Positions 50,200 through 63,945 of a stretch of 64,000 nt of DNA are shown here, in pieces. The position numbers and the translations under genes are program-made. Position 1 is the first letter of the stretch. Each line of letters starts with the position of its first letter. The notes beneath the pieces were generated by a model, which was not told the origin of the DNA, searched no databases, and was given only the letters and a program-made list of their open reading frames with translations. The stretch lies in assembly GCA_010093485.1 (NCBI GenBank), contig MU001492.1, positions 2,589,122 to 2,653,121 on the forward strand. The letters are read 5' to 3'. The stretch comes from Karstenula rhodostoma CBS 690.94. Its lineage: Eukaryota > Ascomycota > Dothideomycetes > Pleosporales > Didymosphaeriaceae.

Positions 50200-51469
50200 A
50201 ACTAGTATTAATTAATTACCTTTTTATTTATTTATTTAGAATCCTTACTTAGCTAAGTTAAGTTTATTTAATTACTATCTTTTCCTAGAACTAGTTAAGG
50301 TCTATTAAAAACTACTAATTATAGCTAGATATTAGTTAACTATATTATAATTCTTATTACCTTATTTTACTATTAACGCGATATTAAGTTTCTATACTTA
50401 GTATTTTATAATTAAATACTATATACCTCTATTAGTATTATTAAATACTAATTATATATAATTATTATTTCTATTTTTTATTTTTTATTTTTTACCTTTT
50501 ACCCTTTATATATTACCCTATAGGCTCTATACTTAGAATTTAAAATAGAACTTAAAATTCCTTTACCTTTATTCTTACCTATATATTTATTATACTATAT
50601 AGAACCTTTTATATCTAGTAGATACTTATCTTATTTATTATTTCTATTATAAATTTCTTATTTTTTTTAATTATCTTCCCTTTATTATAATAGGTTTTAA
50701 TTTTCTATAGCTTTTATTATATATATACTAAGTACTACTATTATATTATTACCCTCTTTAATTTTATAATAACTAACTAAGCTATATAATTTAGTTTAAA
50801 TACTCTATTAATATTTATATATACTAGATTCTTATTAACTTTAATTTTAATTTTATTAAGAATTCTCTAGATATCCTTATTATTACTATTATACTAGAAT
50901 TTAATTATAGAATAGATATATTTAGAGTATTATTAAGTATTCTAAATAGCTCTATTACTATTTTAAGATATAGTAGAAAATATCTATATAGTTTTATTAT
51001 TATTATTATTATTATTATCCTTAGTTAAATTAATTCTAAGGACTAGATATTATATTAGTATACCTATACTATATAAATATAATATTATATTATTAAGTAG
51101 AATTTATAGTATACTAATAATAGTTATTTAGATTATATTTCTAGTACTATTAATAACTAATAGAGTATAAGAATAATATAGATAATAGTATCTATTTATA
51201 TATATTTTTTTTTTTAGTTTTAATAAGAATTATTCTTTTTAATACTTTATTAACTCTTTATTATTAGATTTTTTATATATTAGTAGGTATATACTAAGTC
51301 TATTTTAGCTAACTTAGTATTATCCCCTTTTTAGTTAGTTTATATATAGATACTAGATATATTTTAGTTACTTTTTTAGTTTCTATATATTAGTAAAGTA
51401 TAATACCTTATTATCCCCCTTACTTTATAGATTTACCCTATTTTATAGTAATTATCTATAATATATATA
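50200..51469. mobile_element. S1b: 1.27-kb insertion, family S1
   Basis: Nearly full-length relative of S1a inserted in U1a, flanked by TACCTTATAT (50,190-50,199; 51,470-51,479). Removing it joins sequence that aligns with U1b near 59,055-59,100, confirming the insertion boundary. Confidence 0.8.
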
Positions 51470-51590
51470 TACCTTATATTCGAATTTTACTATATAGTTT
51501 AATAAGAGTTTTATCTAGTAAATTTATTAGTATAATATTATATAAAAGTAGAGTAAAAATATATATACCTTCTAGTATAATATTTAAAAA

Positions 51591-51770
51591 TTAAATTTAT
51601 TTTAAATAGTTTAATATTATATTCTTTTTAGTTAGCCTATATATAGATACTAGATAAGTCTTAGCCACTTTTTTAATTCCCCTTTATTTATATATTAGTA
51701 AAGTATAATATATTTTTTTATCCCCTCTATTTTATAAAGTTACTTTATTTTATAATAAATCTCTATAATA
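51591..51770. mobile_element. S1c: 5'-truncated copy of family S1
   Basis: Matches only the last 180 bp of S1a and S1b and ends at the same CTCTATAATA. Flanked by TATTTAAAAA (51,581-51,590) and TATTTAAGAA (51,771-51,780), differing by one G-to-A change. The matching locus in U1b (about 59,175-59,190) is empty. Confidence 0.75.
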
Positions 51771-53790
51771 TATTTAAGAAAGCTATTATAATATTCTATT
51801 CTAATATTTTATTAGTTAGTAGTTACTATATCTTAGTTTATAGTATAGTAGTAGTTTTAATCTTTTTTAGTTTTAGAGTATTAGGTAATTATATATTAAA
51901 TTATACTATTTCTAGATCTAATATAATAAAATTTATATAGGTAATATTCTTAAATATATTAAATATAACTAATATTAATCTAATCTTTCTATTTTCTTAG
52001 TTAGTTATTATAAAAATATAGTTATATTAAATAAAAAATAAAAACTAAATAGAAAAATTTTTTAATTTTTTATTATATAGTTAGAAGTTTAGTCTATTCT
52101 TATTAAAAGTATACTAAATATTCTAAATATAAATTAGTAGACTAGTATTAATATAAAATATATAAAATCTAGTTATATTTATTATACTAGTACTTATAGA
52201 GAAGTTAACTAATTCTTTTTATTATATATTTTATAGTAAAATTAATATACTCTAATTTTAAGTTCTTTCTCTATTTACTATACTTATTATTAGGTCTTTA
52301 TATATATTTCTTAAATCCTATACTATTATTATTTAGATTCTAAATATAACTCTATTATATTAAATCTTTATCTTCTCCTTATTCTAAAGTACTAAATAAA
52401 AATAATTCTAGAAAAATTTAAATTATATATTTATTTATAGTTTAATAAGTATTTTATTATATTCTATCCTATAAGTATTTATTTAAAGGGTATAACTAAA
52501 TAATATTAAATTTTTATAGGCCTTATAGAGGATATACTATACTATTTTATTCTATATACTAATCTATTATTTTTATAGTTAAAGTCTACTCCTTATAATA
52601 TTTTTAGATATTTATTATAGATAGTTTACTATTATTTACTTATACTACTTTACTATATCTTTAATTTAAACTATTATAGTTAGTCTTTACTTTACTATAG
52701 CTATAGACGCCTATATAGTATATTAAAAATTAGTAGTATTATAAAAATTATATAGTATAAAAGAGAAGTATTAGTTTTTTATTATTATTACCCTATTTTA
52801 TTTATTATATAAGCTTAGTTTAGTAGTTTAATTTATTTTAAATTAGTATAGTTATTCTTTCTAGTTAATAGATAATACCTAGTATATTTTATACTATTTT
52901 ACTATAAATTACTTTATTATATAGTATAATTTTATATTTTTATTAAATAGCTCTTATTTATATTCCTTTTTATTTATACTATATATATATTTATATTCCT
53001 ATCCTATACTATCTATACTAGATTTAACTACTAAATAGTATAATAAATTACTATAATCTATAATATTTATATTCTATTTTATAGTTATTATTATATTACT
53101 AGACTATACTTTACTTATAAAATTCTCTTACTAAAAACTATAATAAACTATTATATTTTATAAAGTTAATTCTTTAGTATAATCTATTATAATATCTAGT
53201 ATATTTATCTATTTATATTAGATATATATATAGTAGTACTTTATTTATTAAAAAAGTATAAAGGCTATAGTCTTTTATATACTATTATTATATAAGGGTA
53301 TATAGTATAAAGACTCTATACTATAAATTATAATAAAAAGTAAAAGTTTATATTCTTATTATTATTTTTCTATATATTAGTATTTCTATTTAAATATTAT
53401 TAACTATCTATATCTTTATTTTTATTAATTACTATAACTAGTTATATAGTCTAACTAAGCTCCTTAAGTATACTAGTCTAATTAATAATAAAATTCTATA
53501 TTTCTAATAAAATAAATATATCTTCTATTATACTTTAAAACTATTATTTTAATTATACTATTCTATTAAATAGCTTATAACTATATATTTTAATTACTTT
53601 TTATATTTTAATTTAAAGTATACTATATTCTATACCCTTATAAGTAAATTTACTAACTTAATTTTTCTTATAAAGAATAAGTTTCTTATTATCTAAAAAC
53701 TAAATTAGATTTCTAGTATATAATTAAATAATAAGGTTAGTAAACTATTAGCTATAGCTATTATATACTATAAAGAGAATTTTATTAAAT

Positions 53791-54880
53791 TAGAAAAACT
53801 AGTTTTTTCTAAGCTATACTTATATTTTTTTTTTATATACTAGTAATTAGATAAATATATTTTTATTCTATATATACTATTAGTTATTAATTACTTTAGA
53901 GATAATAAGTAAATATATTTTAGTATTATTATAAAGTCTTTATAAGCCTAATACTTTTATTTATTTAAAAGGACTATTTACTATAGATAGTTAATAACTT
54001 CTAATATAATTTTATATTATTATAAAAGAATAATATTTTCTATATATTTTATATTATTATATATCTTATACTTTACTACTATAATAGTTACTAGTTTATC
54101 TAAGCTTTTTAAATAGAAGAATATATTTAGGGCTAAGCCTATTATCTTTATAATTATAATAAATATAGAATTAAATATAAATATATTATAGTTAAGAACT
54201 CTAGTAAATATATTAAGGATTACCTTACTACTATACTTTATAATAAAATTATAAAATATATAGATATAGACTAGATTTAGATCTAGTAGACTAATACTAT
54301 CTAGTATTATAAGTATAGATACTATAGTTATAATTTATTAAAATAATTATAAAGTAGTAGAGAAGGTATAGATTATTATAAATAGAAAGGAAAAAAATAA
54401 TAATCTTATTTAAGTATAGTAATTATAAATTATAGTAGATAGTAGATATATTTATATATAGTTAATAGTTACTATATATCTATATACTATATATTACTAG
54501 AATAGTTTATTTACTATACTTTATTATATATTCTACTAAGCTAGTTATAATAAGTTAGTAAAAAAAATTATAGATTTTTATAAAAATATAGTTAAACTTA
54601 ACTCTAGTATTTTCTAAATTAGTACTCTTACCTATACTACTTATTTATAAGAGCCTACTAATAATTTTTAAATTTTAAGGATTTTTCTATATTATTATAA
54701 TTATTAGAGAATTCTAAGTACTATAGCTAAATATAAGGGCGAAATAACTAAAAAATTATATTTTTAGTTAATTAAAGCCTTTTATACTTTTTAGAGCTAG
54801 TATAAGGTCGTCTTTATTATATATAGCTATTAGAATATAATTAAAGTATATATAAGAAAATCTATATATTATATATAATA
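53791..54880. other. Unassigned AT-rich relic between U1a and U1b
   Basis: About 1.1 kb of RIP-mutated sequence with no CA/TG. I found no match to the other families in the window and no legible motif. The precise limits of U1a and U1b here are uncertain. Confidence 0.4.
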
Positions 54881-55282
54881 ATTTAGTATAATTTTTTATA
54901 ACTACTAGAAGTAATATTATATTTACTACCCTCTAGTTAATTATTTTTTACTAGTATATTTTATTATTATATCTAGGTATTATTACTTCTTTATCTTAAT
55001 ATTAGGCTAAATTACTATAGTTTACTATATATATTTTAGTCTAAATATTATATATAGATTTATCTTAAACTAATTTTTATTACTATTTATACTAATTATT
55101 ATATTATATTCTCTTTATTTTATATACTATTATAGTACTATTCTTTATTACTTTAATTTATTACTATAATATTATCTTCCTTATAAATATTAATATCTTT
55201 AGTATTCTTTATAATTATTTTATTTATTTTCTCTAAAATTATTTTATACTCTATTATATATATATCTAGACTAGTAAAGATT

Positions 55283-55670
55283 TTCGTTCGTGCTTTTTTA
55301 TTTCTAGAACTAGACTATAATAAAAAAAAGTAAAATACTAGAGCTAGAGAATCTTAATAACTAATTCTAATTATTAAATAAAATTTAAGATATATTCTAT
55401 TATTATTAAGATATTAGCTAATCTATATCTAACTCTACCTAACTTTTATTTTCAATTATAATATTACTAATAGATAATATATTATACTTATAACTTAAAT
55501 ATAGTATAATATATATATCGTTCTAGATATTAAATATTTAAATATAATTTATTATAGAGTATTAGCTTAAATAAATAAGAAAAAGGGCTAACCTATAAAC
55601 TAACCTAGACTAACCTATAGGTAACCCCGATTCTACCCATTTAACCAGTCTATATATATCTATCTAACTA
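55283..55670. other. Extra segment in U1b with surviving CG/CA/TG sites
   Basis: Absent at the matching point of U1a (near 47,095). It carries CGTTCGTGC at its left, a TTTTCAATT near 55,450, ATCGTTC near 55,518, and CCCGATTC followed by CCCATTTAACCAG near 55,626-55,648. Four CA/TG sites in 390 bp is much more than in flanking sequence. It could be a younger insertion or a stretch deleted from U1a. Confidence 0.4.
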
Positions 55671-56497
55671 TATATATTATAGAATAGTATTATATATACT
55701 TTTAATTCTTTCTATTCTATATATATAGGTCTCTAGATAAATTATTTATATATCTTAATTTTTAATAGTAGTAAGTTAAAAATTACTATATTTACTTTTA
55801 CTAGGTTAATCCCCTTAGTATATAAGAGTATATTAGCTATAATAATTCTTAATAAATTATTAATATTATTAAACGTATTAACTATAATCTACTACTTTAG
55901 AAATATAAAATTATTATAAATTAGAGAAATTTTAAGTTTTATCTCTATAGTATTATTTATAAATTAAAATTTAATAGTTATATTTACTTAATTATATAGT
56001 AGCTTTTAGATATTCTATTATTATTAGTATAATAACTTATAGTAATATATAGTATATTTATAATAGTATAGAAAAGGGCTATAATAAGTATTTTAGTACT
56101 AAATAGTATTTTATTTTAATAGAGTTTTTTATTAAAACTAAAATCTAAATTTTTATTCTTCCTTATATTCTCTACTTTAAAAATATATTTACTAATTTTA
56201 ATCTATTTTATATTACCCTTTATTACTTTATTAAAGTATATAAAAAGTATAGAGTTTTTAAAATTATTATAGATTAAATAGAGTTTATTAGTATAGATAT
56301 TAATACTATATATTTTATAAAACTATACTAGTAATAGTAAAGTATTTATAATATAGAGATTATAATATAATTTAAGTATACTAATATTAATAATTTTACT
56401 TTTACTAGTTATAGTATTTTTTTTTTCTTTTATATTATCTAAATAGTATTTTAAAGAACTACTTTATTTATTTTATTATATTAGATAGTAATATTTT

Positions 56498-56783
56498 TAT
56501 TAGATTATATATATATACTATTACTTATAGTATAATATACTTACTATTATAGTAAATTATAGTAATTACTAGTAGTAGTAAATAGTAAATATAAAAGAAA
56601 AGGCTAGAATATTTTATACTATTAGAACTAGTATAGGGTACTAAGGTACTATTTAAGAATATATCTTAACTAAACTTAAAATAATAAAAAATAATTATAA
56701 TTTATATAAATATATAATATATAACTAATCTATCTAAATTTATAGTTTATAGTAATCTATTATTATTTATAGTAAATCTAATA
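56498..56783 (+). repeat. Solo Copia LTR in U1b
   Basis: A 286-bp match to the Copia LTRs, TATTAG to CTAATA, flanked by ATTTT (56,493-56,497) and ATTCT (56,784-56,788), a TSD with one C-to-T change. No internal Copia sequence follows, so it is a solo LTR left by recombination. U1 sequence continues on both sides. Confidence 0.88.
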
Positions 56784-59700
56784 ATTCTACTAGATAAATT
56801 CTATTTAGGCTATTTATAATAAAGACTTTTTATTAAGTTTTAGTATATACTTATTATACTTAATAAGTAGAGTCTATATAATATATACTATAGTTTTATT
56901 ATAATTAATAAATTTAGTATTTTAAAATATATTATATTTTTAGCCTATCTTTTTTATATTATAATCTATTTAGGTATTTTCTTTTTAGATTATATTAAAA
57001 ATCCTAGTTAGCCTTTTATAAGAATATAGTAGTAACTTTACCCCTTAGATTTACTAATTATTAATAATACTTTATTTAGCTAGACTATATTTATATAAGA
57101 GATACTAGAGAATAATATTAGACTTTATTCTATATATTTTATTTAGAAAGCTATCTTTATACTTAAATTACTAGAACTTCTATACTATAAAATAGGAGAA
57201 ATAGTTTATAAGTATTTTAAATCTATTTTTATATAGGGTTTCTAATAGAATCTAATAGACTATAGAATTAAAATTATCTTAAACTACTTTTATATACTAG
57301 AGCCTACTTAAAAATTTAAATATTTAAAATTTTATAAAATAGATATTATAACTTTTATTCTATATAATATCTCTAATATTAATTAAAACCTTATTTAACT
57401 CTATATTCTTTTTATTTTTAGTTATTATAACTTTAGTTTTTTTAATTTATTAGTATATAACTTATAGTATAAGTAAAGTATAAAATACTTTTATTTTTAT
57501 ATTTAACTTCTAAAATATTATATCTTCTAGTATATTTACTAAATTTAGATTATATAGTATAAGAATATTTATTTTATATTATACTATAATTTTTTTTTTA
57601 AACTTTTTAAGGTTATATATCTAACTTAAACTCTTATTATTATTTTTACTAATAGTAATATTACTATATTATAACTTTATATATATAATAACTAGCTTAT
57701 TTTTAAAGAATTTAGAGAATAGAATAATATCTATTAGTTTTTATAGAGTTAGTAGTATAAAGTCTTTAAATAAACTATATTATTATAATTATTTATACTC
57801 TATATTCTTTTTATTTTAATATACCTTATATTAGTAGTATATTTTAAATTAGTTATATATAATATATCTTATTAGTTTATATTTAATTATAAAATAGAAT
57901 AGTAGTATTTTATATTCTATTATAGAGGGCTAGTATAATAGACTTAATATAATATTTATCTAGTTACTACTATTATTTATAACTATAAAGAGCTAATTAT
58001 ATTTTATTAGTATTTTATATATATATATCTAAGATAATATTAAATATAAATATAAAAATAGATATATATTCTAGCTTAGATAAAAACTATTCTAGTTTTT
58101 TTATAAATAAGTTTTTATTAAATAGTTACTTTAATACTACTAGATACTTATATTCTATTAAGTAATCTAGTACTTTATAATAAATATTACTAGATATAGA
58201 TATAACTTTTCTATACTAGATTTAGATTTATTATTACTATTTCTAAATATTTTATTTTATATAACTATTTTAGCTAGTACTATCTATTAGTAGATAAATA
58301 TTTCTATTCTAGATATAAAATTCTATATAAATAAAAATAGAATTTATTTATATAATATTATTAGAATATTTTTATTAAGTATAAATATTTTAGCTATTTT
58401 AAGGTATAACTTAGAAGTTATCTAGATATATACCTAGCTAAATTTAGTATTAATAATAGTATTTATTCTATATATAGTTATTAATATTATTTTATCTAGA
58501 TAAGAATTTATAATAATTTACTATAATATATATTTAAGCTTCTTTAACTATTTTTATATTAAGGTTTATTTAAATTCTATATTTAGGGTCTTACTACTAG
58601 TAAATAGATTTATTCTATTTACTATTATAAGTATTTTTACTTTATTTATATTTACTAGTAATAGGTTATATAGTATTATTATATATAGTAATAATAATCT
58701 TTATAAAAATAAATAGTATATATTTACTAAGTTATTATTAGAAACTTATAAATATACTAATAAGTTATAAATTAGTATAAAAAGATATAAAATTAATAAC
58801 TTATTATTATTATCTAAAATATTAAATAGTCCTTATTACTTTTACTTAGTATTTAAAAAATTAATAATAGTAAATAGTAAACTAGATAATATTCTTTATA
58901 TTAATAGATTAGAGGCTATTAGATATTAGTTTACTATAATTTATACTAAATTTCTATTTATAAATACTAAGTTTTTATTTTTTTATACTAGTTATATATA
59001 ACTATTATTCTCTTTATTATTAGTATTATTATACTAGTTATAAACTATTTTATTTCTAATACCTTATTATTAGAGTCTACTATATAGTTTAATAAGAGCC
59101 TTATCTAGTAGATTTATTAGTATAATATTATAAAAAAGTAGAATAAAAATATATATACCTTTTAGTATAATATTTAAAAAAATAATTATAATATTCTATT
59201 CTAATATTCTATCTACTACTTATTACTATATTTTAGTCTATAATATAGTAATAGTTATAATTTTTCTTAATATTATAGTATTAAGTAATTATAAATTAAA
59301 CTATACTATTTTTAAATCTAGTATACTAAAATTTTTACTAGTAATATTCTTTAATATATTAAGTATAATTAAAATTAATTTAATTTTTTTATCTTTTTAG
59401 CTAGTTATTATAGAAATATAGTTAGATTAAATAAATAATAAAAATTAAATAGAGAAGACCTTTATACTTTTATTATATATCTAGAAATTTAGTTTATTTA
59501 TACTAAAAAAGTACTAGTTATTCTTAGTATAAGTTATTAAATTAATATTAAGGTAGAATATATAAAGTATAATTATACTAGATATATTAATATTTATAAT
59601 AGAATTAAATAATTTTATATACTTTAGAATTTATAATAAAATTAATATATTTAGACTTTTAGATCTTTCTCTATTTATTATATCTATTATTCGTGTTTTC

Positions 59701-61353
59701 TATTTACTCCTTATTATCTATAATACTATTATCTAGATTTTAAATATAGCTTTATTATACTTAATCTTTACCTTCTCCTTATTCTAAAGTACTAAATAAG
59801 GGTAGTTCTAAAAGACTTTAAATTATTTATTTATTTATAATTTACTAAATACTTTATTATATACTATTTTATAAGTATTTATTTAAGGGGTATAACTAAA
59901 TAATATTAAATTCTTATAGGCCTTATAAAGGATATACTATACTATTTTATTCTATATACTAATCTATAATTCTTATAATTAAAGTCTAATTATTATAATA
60001 CCTTTAGATATCTATTATTAGTAGTCTATTATTATTTACTTATACTATTCTACTATATTTTTAAACTAGATTACTATAGCCTACTTTTACTTTATTATAG
60101 CTATAAATATATATATAGTATATTAAAAATAGGTAGTATTATAAGGATTATATAATATAAAAGAAAAATATTAGTTTATTATTATTATTCTATATTATAG
60201 AGTTATTTAGTATAAAAAAAAGATTTAGTTTATTATTATTATTCTATATTAGTTATTATATAACTTTAACTTAGTAATCTAATCTATTTTAAACTAGTAT
60301 AGTTACCCTCTCTAGCTAATAAATAATACTACTATTTACTACTACTACTTTTATTATAAACTACTTTATTATATAGTATAATTTTATATTATTACTAAAT
60401 TACCCCTATTTATATTCCTTTCTATTTATACTATAAATATATTTATATTTCTATACTATACTATTTATACTAGATTTAATTACTAAGTAGTATAATAAAT
60501 TATTATAACTTTTAATATTTTTATTCTATTTTATAGTTATTTTTATACTACTAGACTATATTTTATCTATAAGGTTTTCTTATTAAATACTATAATAAAT
60601 TACTATATCTTCTAAGATTAATTCTTTAGTACTAGCTATTATAATATCTAGTATATCTATATACTTATACTAGATATATATATAGTAATACTTTATCTAT
60701 TAAGAAAGTATAAAGGTAGTAGTCTTTTATATATTTTTACTATAGAAGAATATATAGTATAAAGGCTCTATATTATAAATTATAATAAAAAGTAAAATTT
60801 TATATTCTTATTATTAGTCTTTTATATATTAGTATTTCTATTCTAATATTATTATATTATTTATATTACTAGTCTAAATAGCCTTTCTAATATACTATAT
60901 ATATTATATAATTATTATATCTAAGATAATTATTAGTATATTATAATATATATAGATATAGAATATATATTATATATATTTTTATTTTTATTAACTACTA
61001 TAATTAGTTATATAGTCTAACTAAGCTTCTTTAATATATAAGTTTAGTTAGTAATAAGATATTATATTTCTAGTAGAATAAAAATATTCTCTACTATATT
61101 CTAGAACTACTATTTTAATTTTATTATTCTATTAAATAACTTATAATTATATATTTCTATTACCTTTTATATTTTAATTTAGAGTATATTATACTCTATA
61201 CTTTTATAAGTAAATTTATTAACTTAATTTTTTTTATAAAGAATAAGCTTTATATTATCTATAAATAAAATTAGATTTCTAGTATATAACTAGATAATAG
61301 GGTTAATAAACTATTAGCTATAATTATTATATACTATAATAAAAATTTATTAA

Positions 61354-63184
61354 AAATATAAATAATATTTAGTAATATTAAAGTTTATAGAACTCTAATT
61401 AGCTATAATAAGGGGTACCTTAATCTAAATACTAAACTAATTTAGGATAAATATAGTATATAACTAGCCTTTCTAGTAATCTTTTCTTATATAGTAATCT
61501 AATTAATTTACTTTCTAAATAAAAGGAATATTTAAATTTTTTTTTTCTATTATATTTATAAGTCTAGTATTTAGAATATAGAATAATTTTTTCTATATAC
61601 TTTACTATTTAAATATACCCTCTTAGATACTTCTATTATACTAAAAGTTTTTATTTAATAAAATTATAAATAATCTAACTATTCTAGTTACTTAGATCTA
61701 GTTTATTAATTAAATAAGCTAGTTTTATTAGTTTATAAGCCTATATTTTTAAATAAACTCTAAAGATATCTAATCTAAAATTAATTTAGATAGTTTAATA
61801 ATCCCCTTAATTAAGAATAATTACCCTATTTAACTAGTTATTCTAGAGGAACTATACTAACTAGTTAATTTAGATAATCTTAAAAATTATAAGTAAGAGC
61901 TTAAATTATATAAAAAGAATAAGAAATACTATATTTTAAAAATTATAAAATATTATACTATAGTCTCTAACTAGTAAACGCGTTATTCTAATCTATAGAA
62001 TCTCTAGAACTAGATTTATATTACTATTTCCTAAGATTTCCTTACTCTAGTAATAATTAATATAGTTAAAGATAATAAATCTACCTAATAATATCTACTT
62101 TATACACTAAAGAATAATCTAGTATCTACTAATAAAGTAACTAAAAATTTTATTTAAATATAGTATTATATTTATTTTAATAAAATAAAGAATAGATAGT
62201 AAAATTTAAAAATCTAGTTTAAAAATAGTAATTTCTCTACTATAAAGTAATTATATATTTAGTTAAAAAAACTAAAAAAAGACTTATTACCTATAATTTC
62301 TTTAAAGTCTTAGGCGAGAAAATTACTTCTAAGTAGTCCTATTTAATTAAATAGTAAATCCTACTTAATAAAATATTTAGAAGGCCTATAATAATATTTT
62401 CTAAAATTAAAAGGGTATTTTTAGTACTAATTTAGAAATAATTACTCTATTTTAATTATAAAAAAACTAGTATCTATATAATATTTAGTAGTTAGACTAC
62501 TAAATCTAGTAGGGAATTATTTAATAATATATAGAATAATAATTATTTTAGTTATTCTTATAAGAATACCTAATATAAATAATAACTAATTAAATACTAA
62601 TACTTATAAATAGCTATTACTAATACTCTAATTAATAAATTCTAAATATTTAACCTTTCTAATAAAGAATATAATAAGATTTTAAACTATTTAAAACTCC
62701 TATAATAGTTAAAGCTATAAACTAGAATTAATAATATTAATTAGAAAATAAGTAATAAAAAATAATTTACTATTAACTATTCTAGTAGTATTATAGTAAC
62801 TCTTATTAATTTAATTAACCTTTTAAGTAAAGTTTCTAAAAATAGAATTTATAATATAATATAAAATTCTTATCTACTTTCTAAAAATATAATTATAGAT
62901 AGTATAATTACTATTTATTTTATTAATAATTAGAACCTTCTAGTTACTAGTTCTTTTAAGAAAGTAATTATAGAAAACTAAGTTAAAATAGAAATATAAA
63001 CTCTATCTATTTTAGAAATAAAAAATTACCTAATTAAAAATATTCTTTATAGTAAAAATAGGAAATAATTATAGAATATACTACTTAAAAATATTAAGAT
63101 AGTTAAGAATTTTTATATAAATATTATTTTAAAAACTTAACTTAAGAAAATTAGTATTTAGTATTTTAATTTAAATAATATTCT
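61354..63184. other. Unassigned RIP relic
   Basis: About 1.8 kb following U1b with no match to other families in the window. The plus strand has one frame from about 61,950 in which many stops fit RIP of Gln or Trp codons, so a former coding region is possible, but I recognise no family. CG survives at about 61,979 and 62,313 and one CA at 62,105. Confidence 0.35.
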
Positions 63185-63471
63185 TATTAGATTATATATA
63201 TATACTATTACCTATAGTATAATATACTTACTATTATAGTAAGTTATAGTAACTACTAGTAGTAGTAAATAGTAAGTATAAAAGAAAAGGTAAGAATATT
63301 TTATACTATTAAAACTAGTATAAAATACTAAAGTATTATTTAATAGTATATTTTAGCTAGACTTAAAATAAAAATAAAATAATAATAATTTATATAAATA
63401 TATAATATATAACTAACCTATTTATATCTATAGTTTATAGTAATCTATTATTATTTATAGTAAATTTAATA
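63185..63471 (+). repeat. Copia LTR followed by a stub of internal sequence
   Basis: A 287-bp match to the Copia LTRs. Unlike the solo LTR it is followed by ATTAAGAGTCTTACTACCT (63,472-63,490), identical to the first 19 bp inside the complete Copia element, after which similarity stops. It is therefore a 5' LTR whose element was deleted or interrupted. The bases before it are ATTCT. Confidence 0.8.
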
Positions 63472-63678
63472 ATTAAGAGTCTTACTACCTCCTTTTATAT
63501 AAAAATAATAGCCTAATAATTATAATATATTATAATAATAATATTCTATAATTAAATAGACTATATAAACTAGTATATATAACTATAAGTATAATATACT
63601 ATTTATAATATATAGAATAAAATAAATCTAGATTTAACTATTTTATTAATTATATAACTAGTAACTATTAGAGCTTTA

Positions 63679-63945
63679 TATTATAAGGGGTTTTCTATAT
63701 ATCTAATCTAGGTTTATACTTTAAGGATTATTTAAGAAATAAAATATAATAGAGGTAAATACTAAATTAGTTAATAATTCTATATTATAATAAAATATAA
63801 TATAATAATACTAAAAAAAAACTAAATATTTATATATAGATAAAGTACTTTAATTTAAATATAAAAGTTAACTATAAAAAATAAAAACTATATAGAAATT
63901 CTTCTAGACTATATACTAGTTATTCTAATTTTTATTATTCTAGAA
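63679..63945 (-). repeat. Truncated Gypsy LTR
   Basis: Begins at the LTR terminus (TATTATAAGGGG on the plus strand) and matches the Gypsy-2 LTR for about 265 bp, then diverges near 63,945. The orientation is that of Gypsy-2. It may be interrupted by another insertion continuing past the window. Confidence 0.75.

Larger units (their letters stand above)
22628..53790. mobile_element. U1a: outermost unclassified element, interrupted by Gypsy-2 and others
   Basis: The sequence left of Gypsy-2 (about 22,628-22,901) and the sequence right of it (46,932 onward) align as one continuous stretch with a second copy at 54,880-61,353 (U1b). The shared part ends at about 53,790 and 61,353. Excluding insertions it is about 6-7 kb. 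U1a is interrupted by Gypsy-2, by insert S1b (50,200-51,469) and by fragment S1c (51,591-51,770). I could not recognise any protein motif on either strand after mentally allowing for RIP, nor LTRs or terminal inverted repeats. The left end is uncertain and might reach the block edge. Strand is undetermined. Confidence 0.6.
54880..61353. mobile_element. U1b: second copy of unclassified element U1
   Basis: Aligns with U1a in the same orientation, for example about 55,695 to 47,105 and the shared right end at 61,353. It lacks S1b, S1c and Gypsy-2 but contains a solo Copia LTR at 56,498-56,783 and an extra 0.4-kb segment at about 55,283-55,670. Identity is unknown. Confidence 0.65.

Noticed and set aside
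45192..51469. S1a and S1b as the two LTRs of one 6-kb retrotransposon
   Set aside because: Each has its own distinct 10-bp TSD and they sit in different host elements (Gypsy-2 LTR versus U1a).
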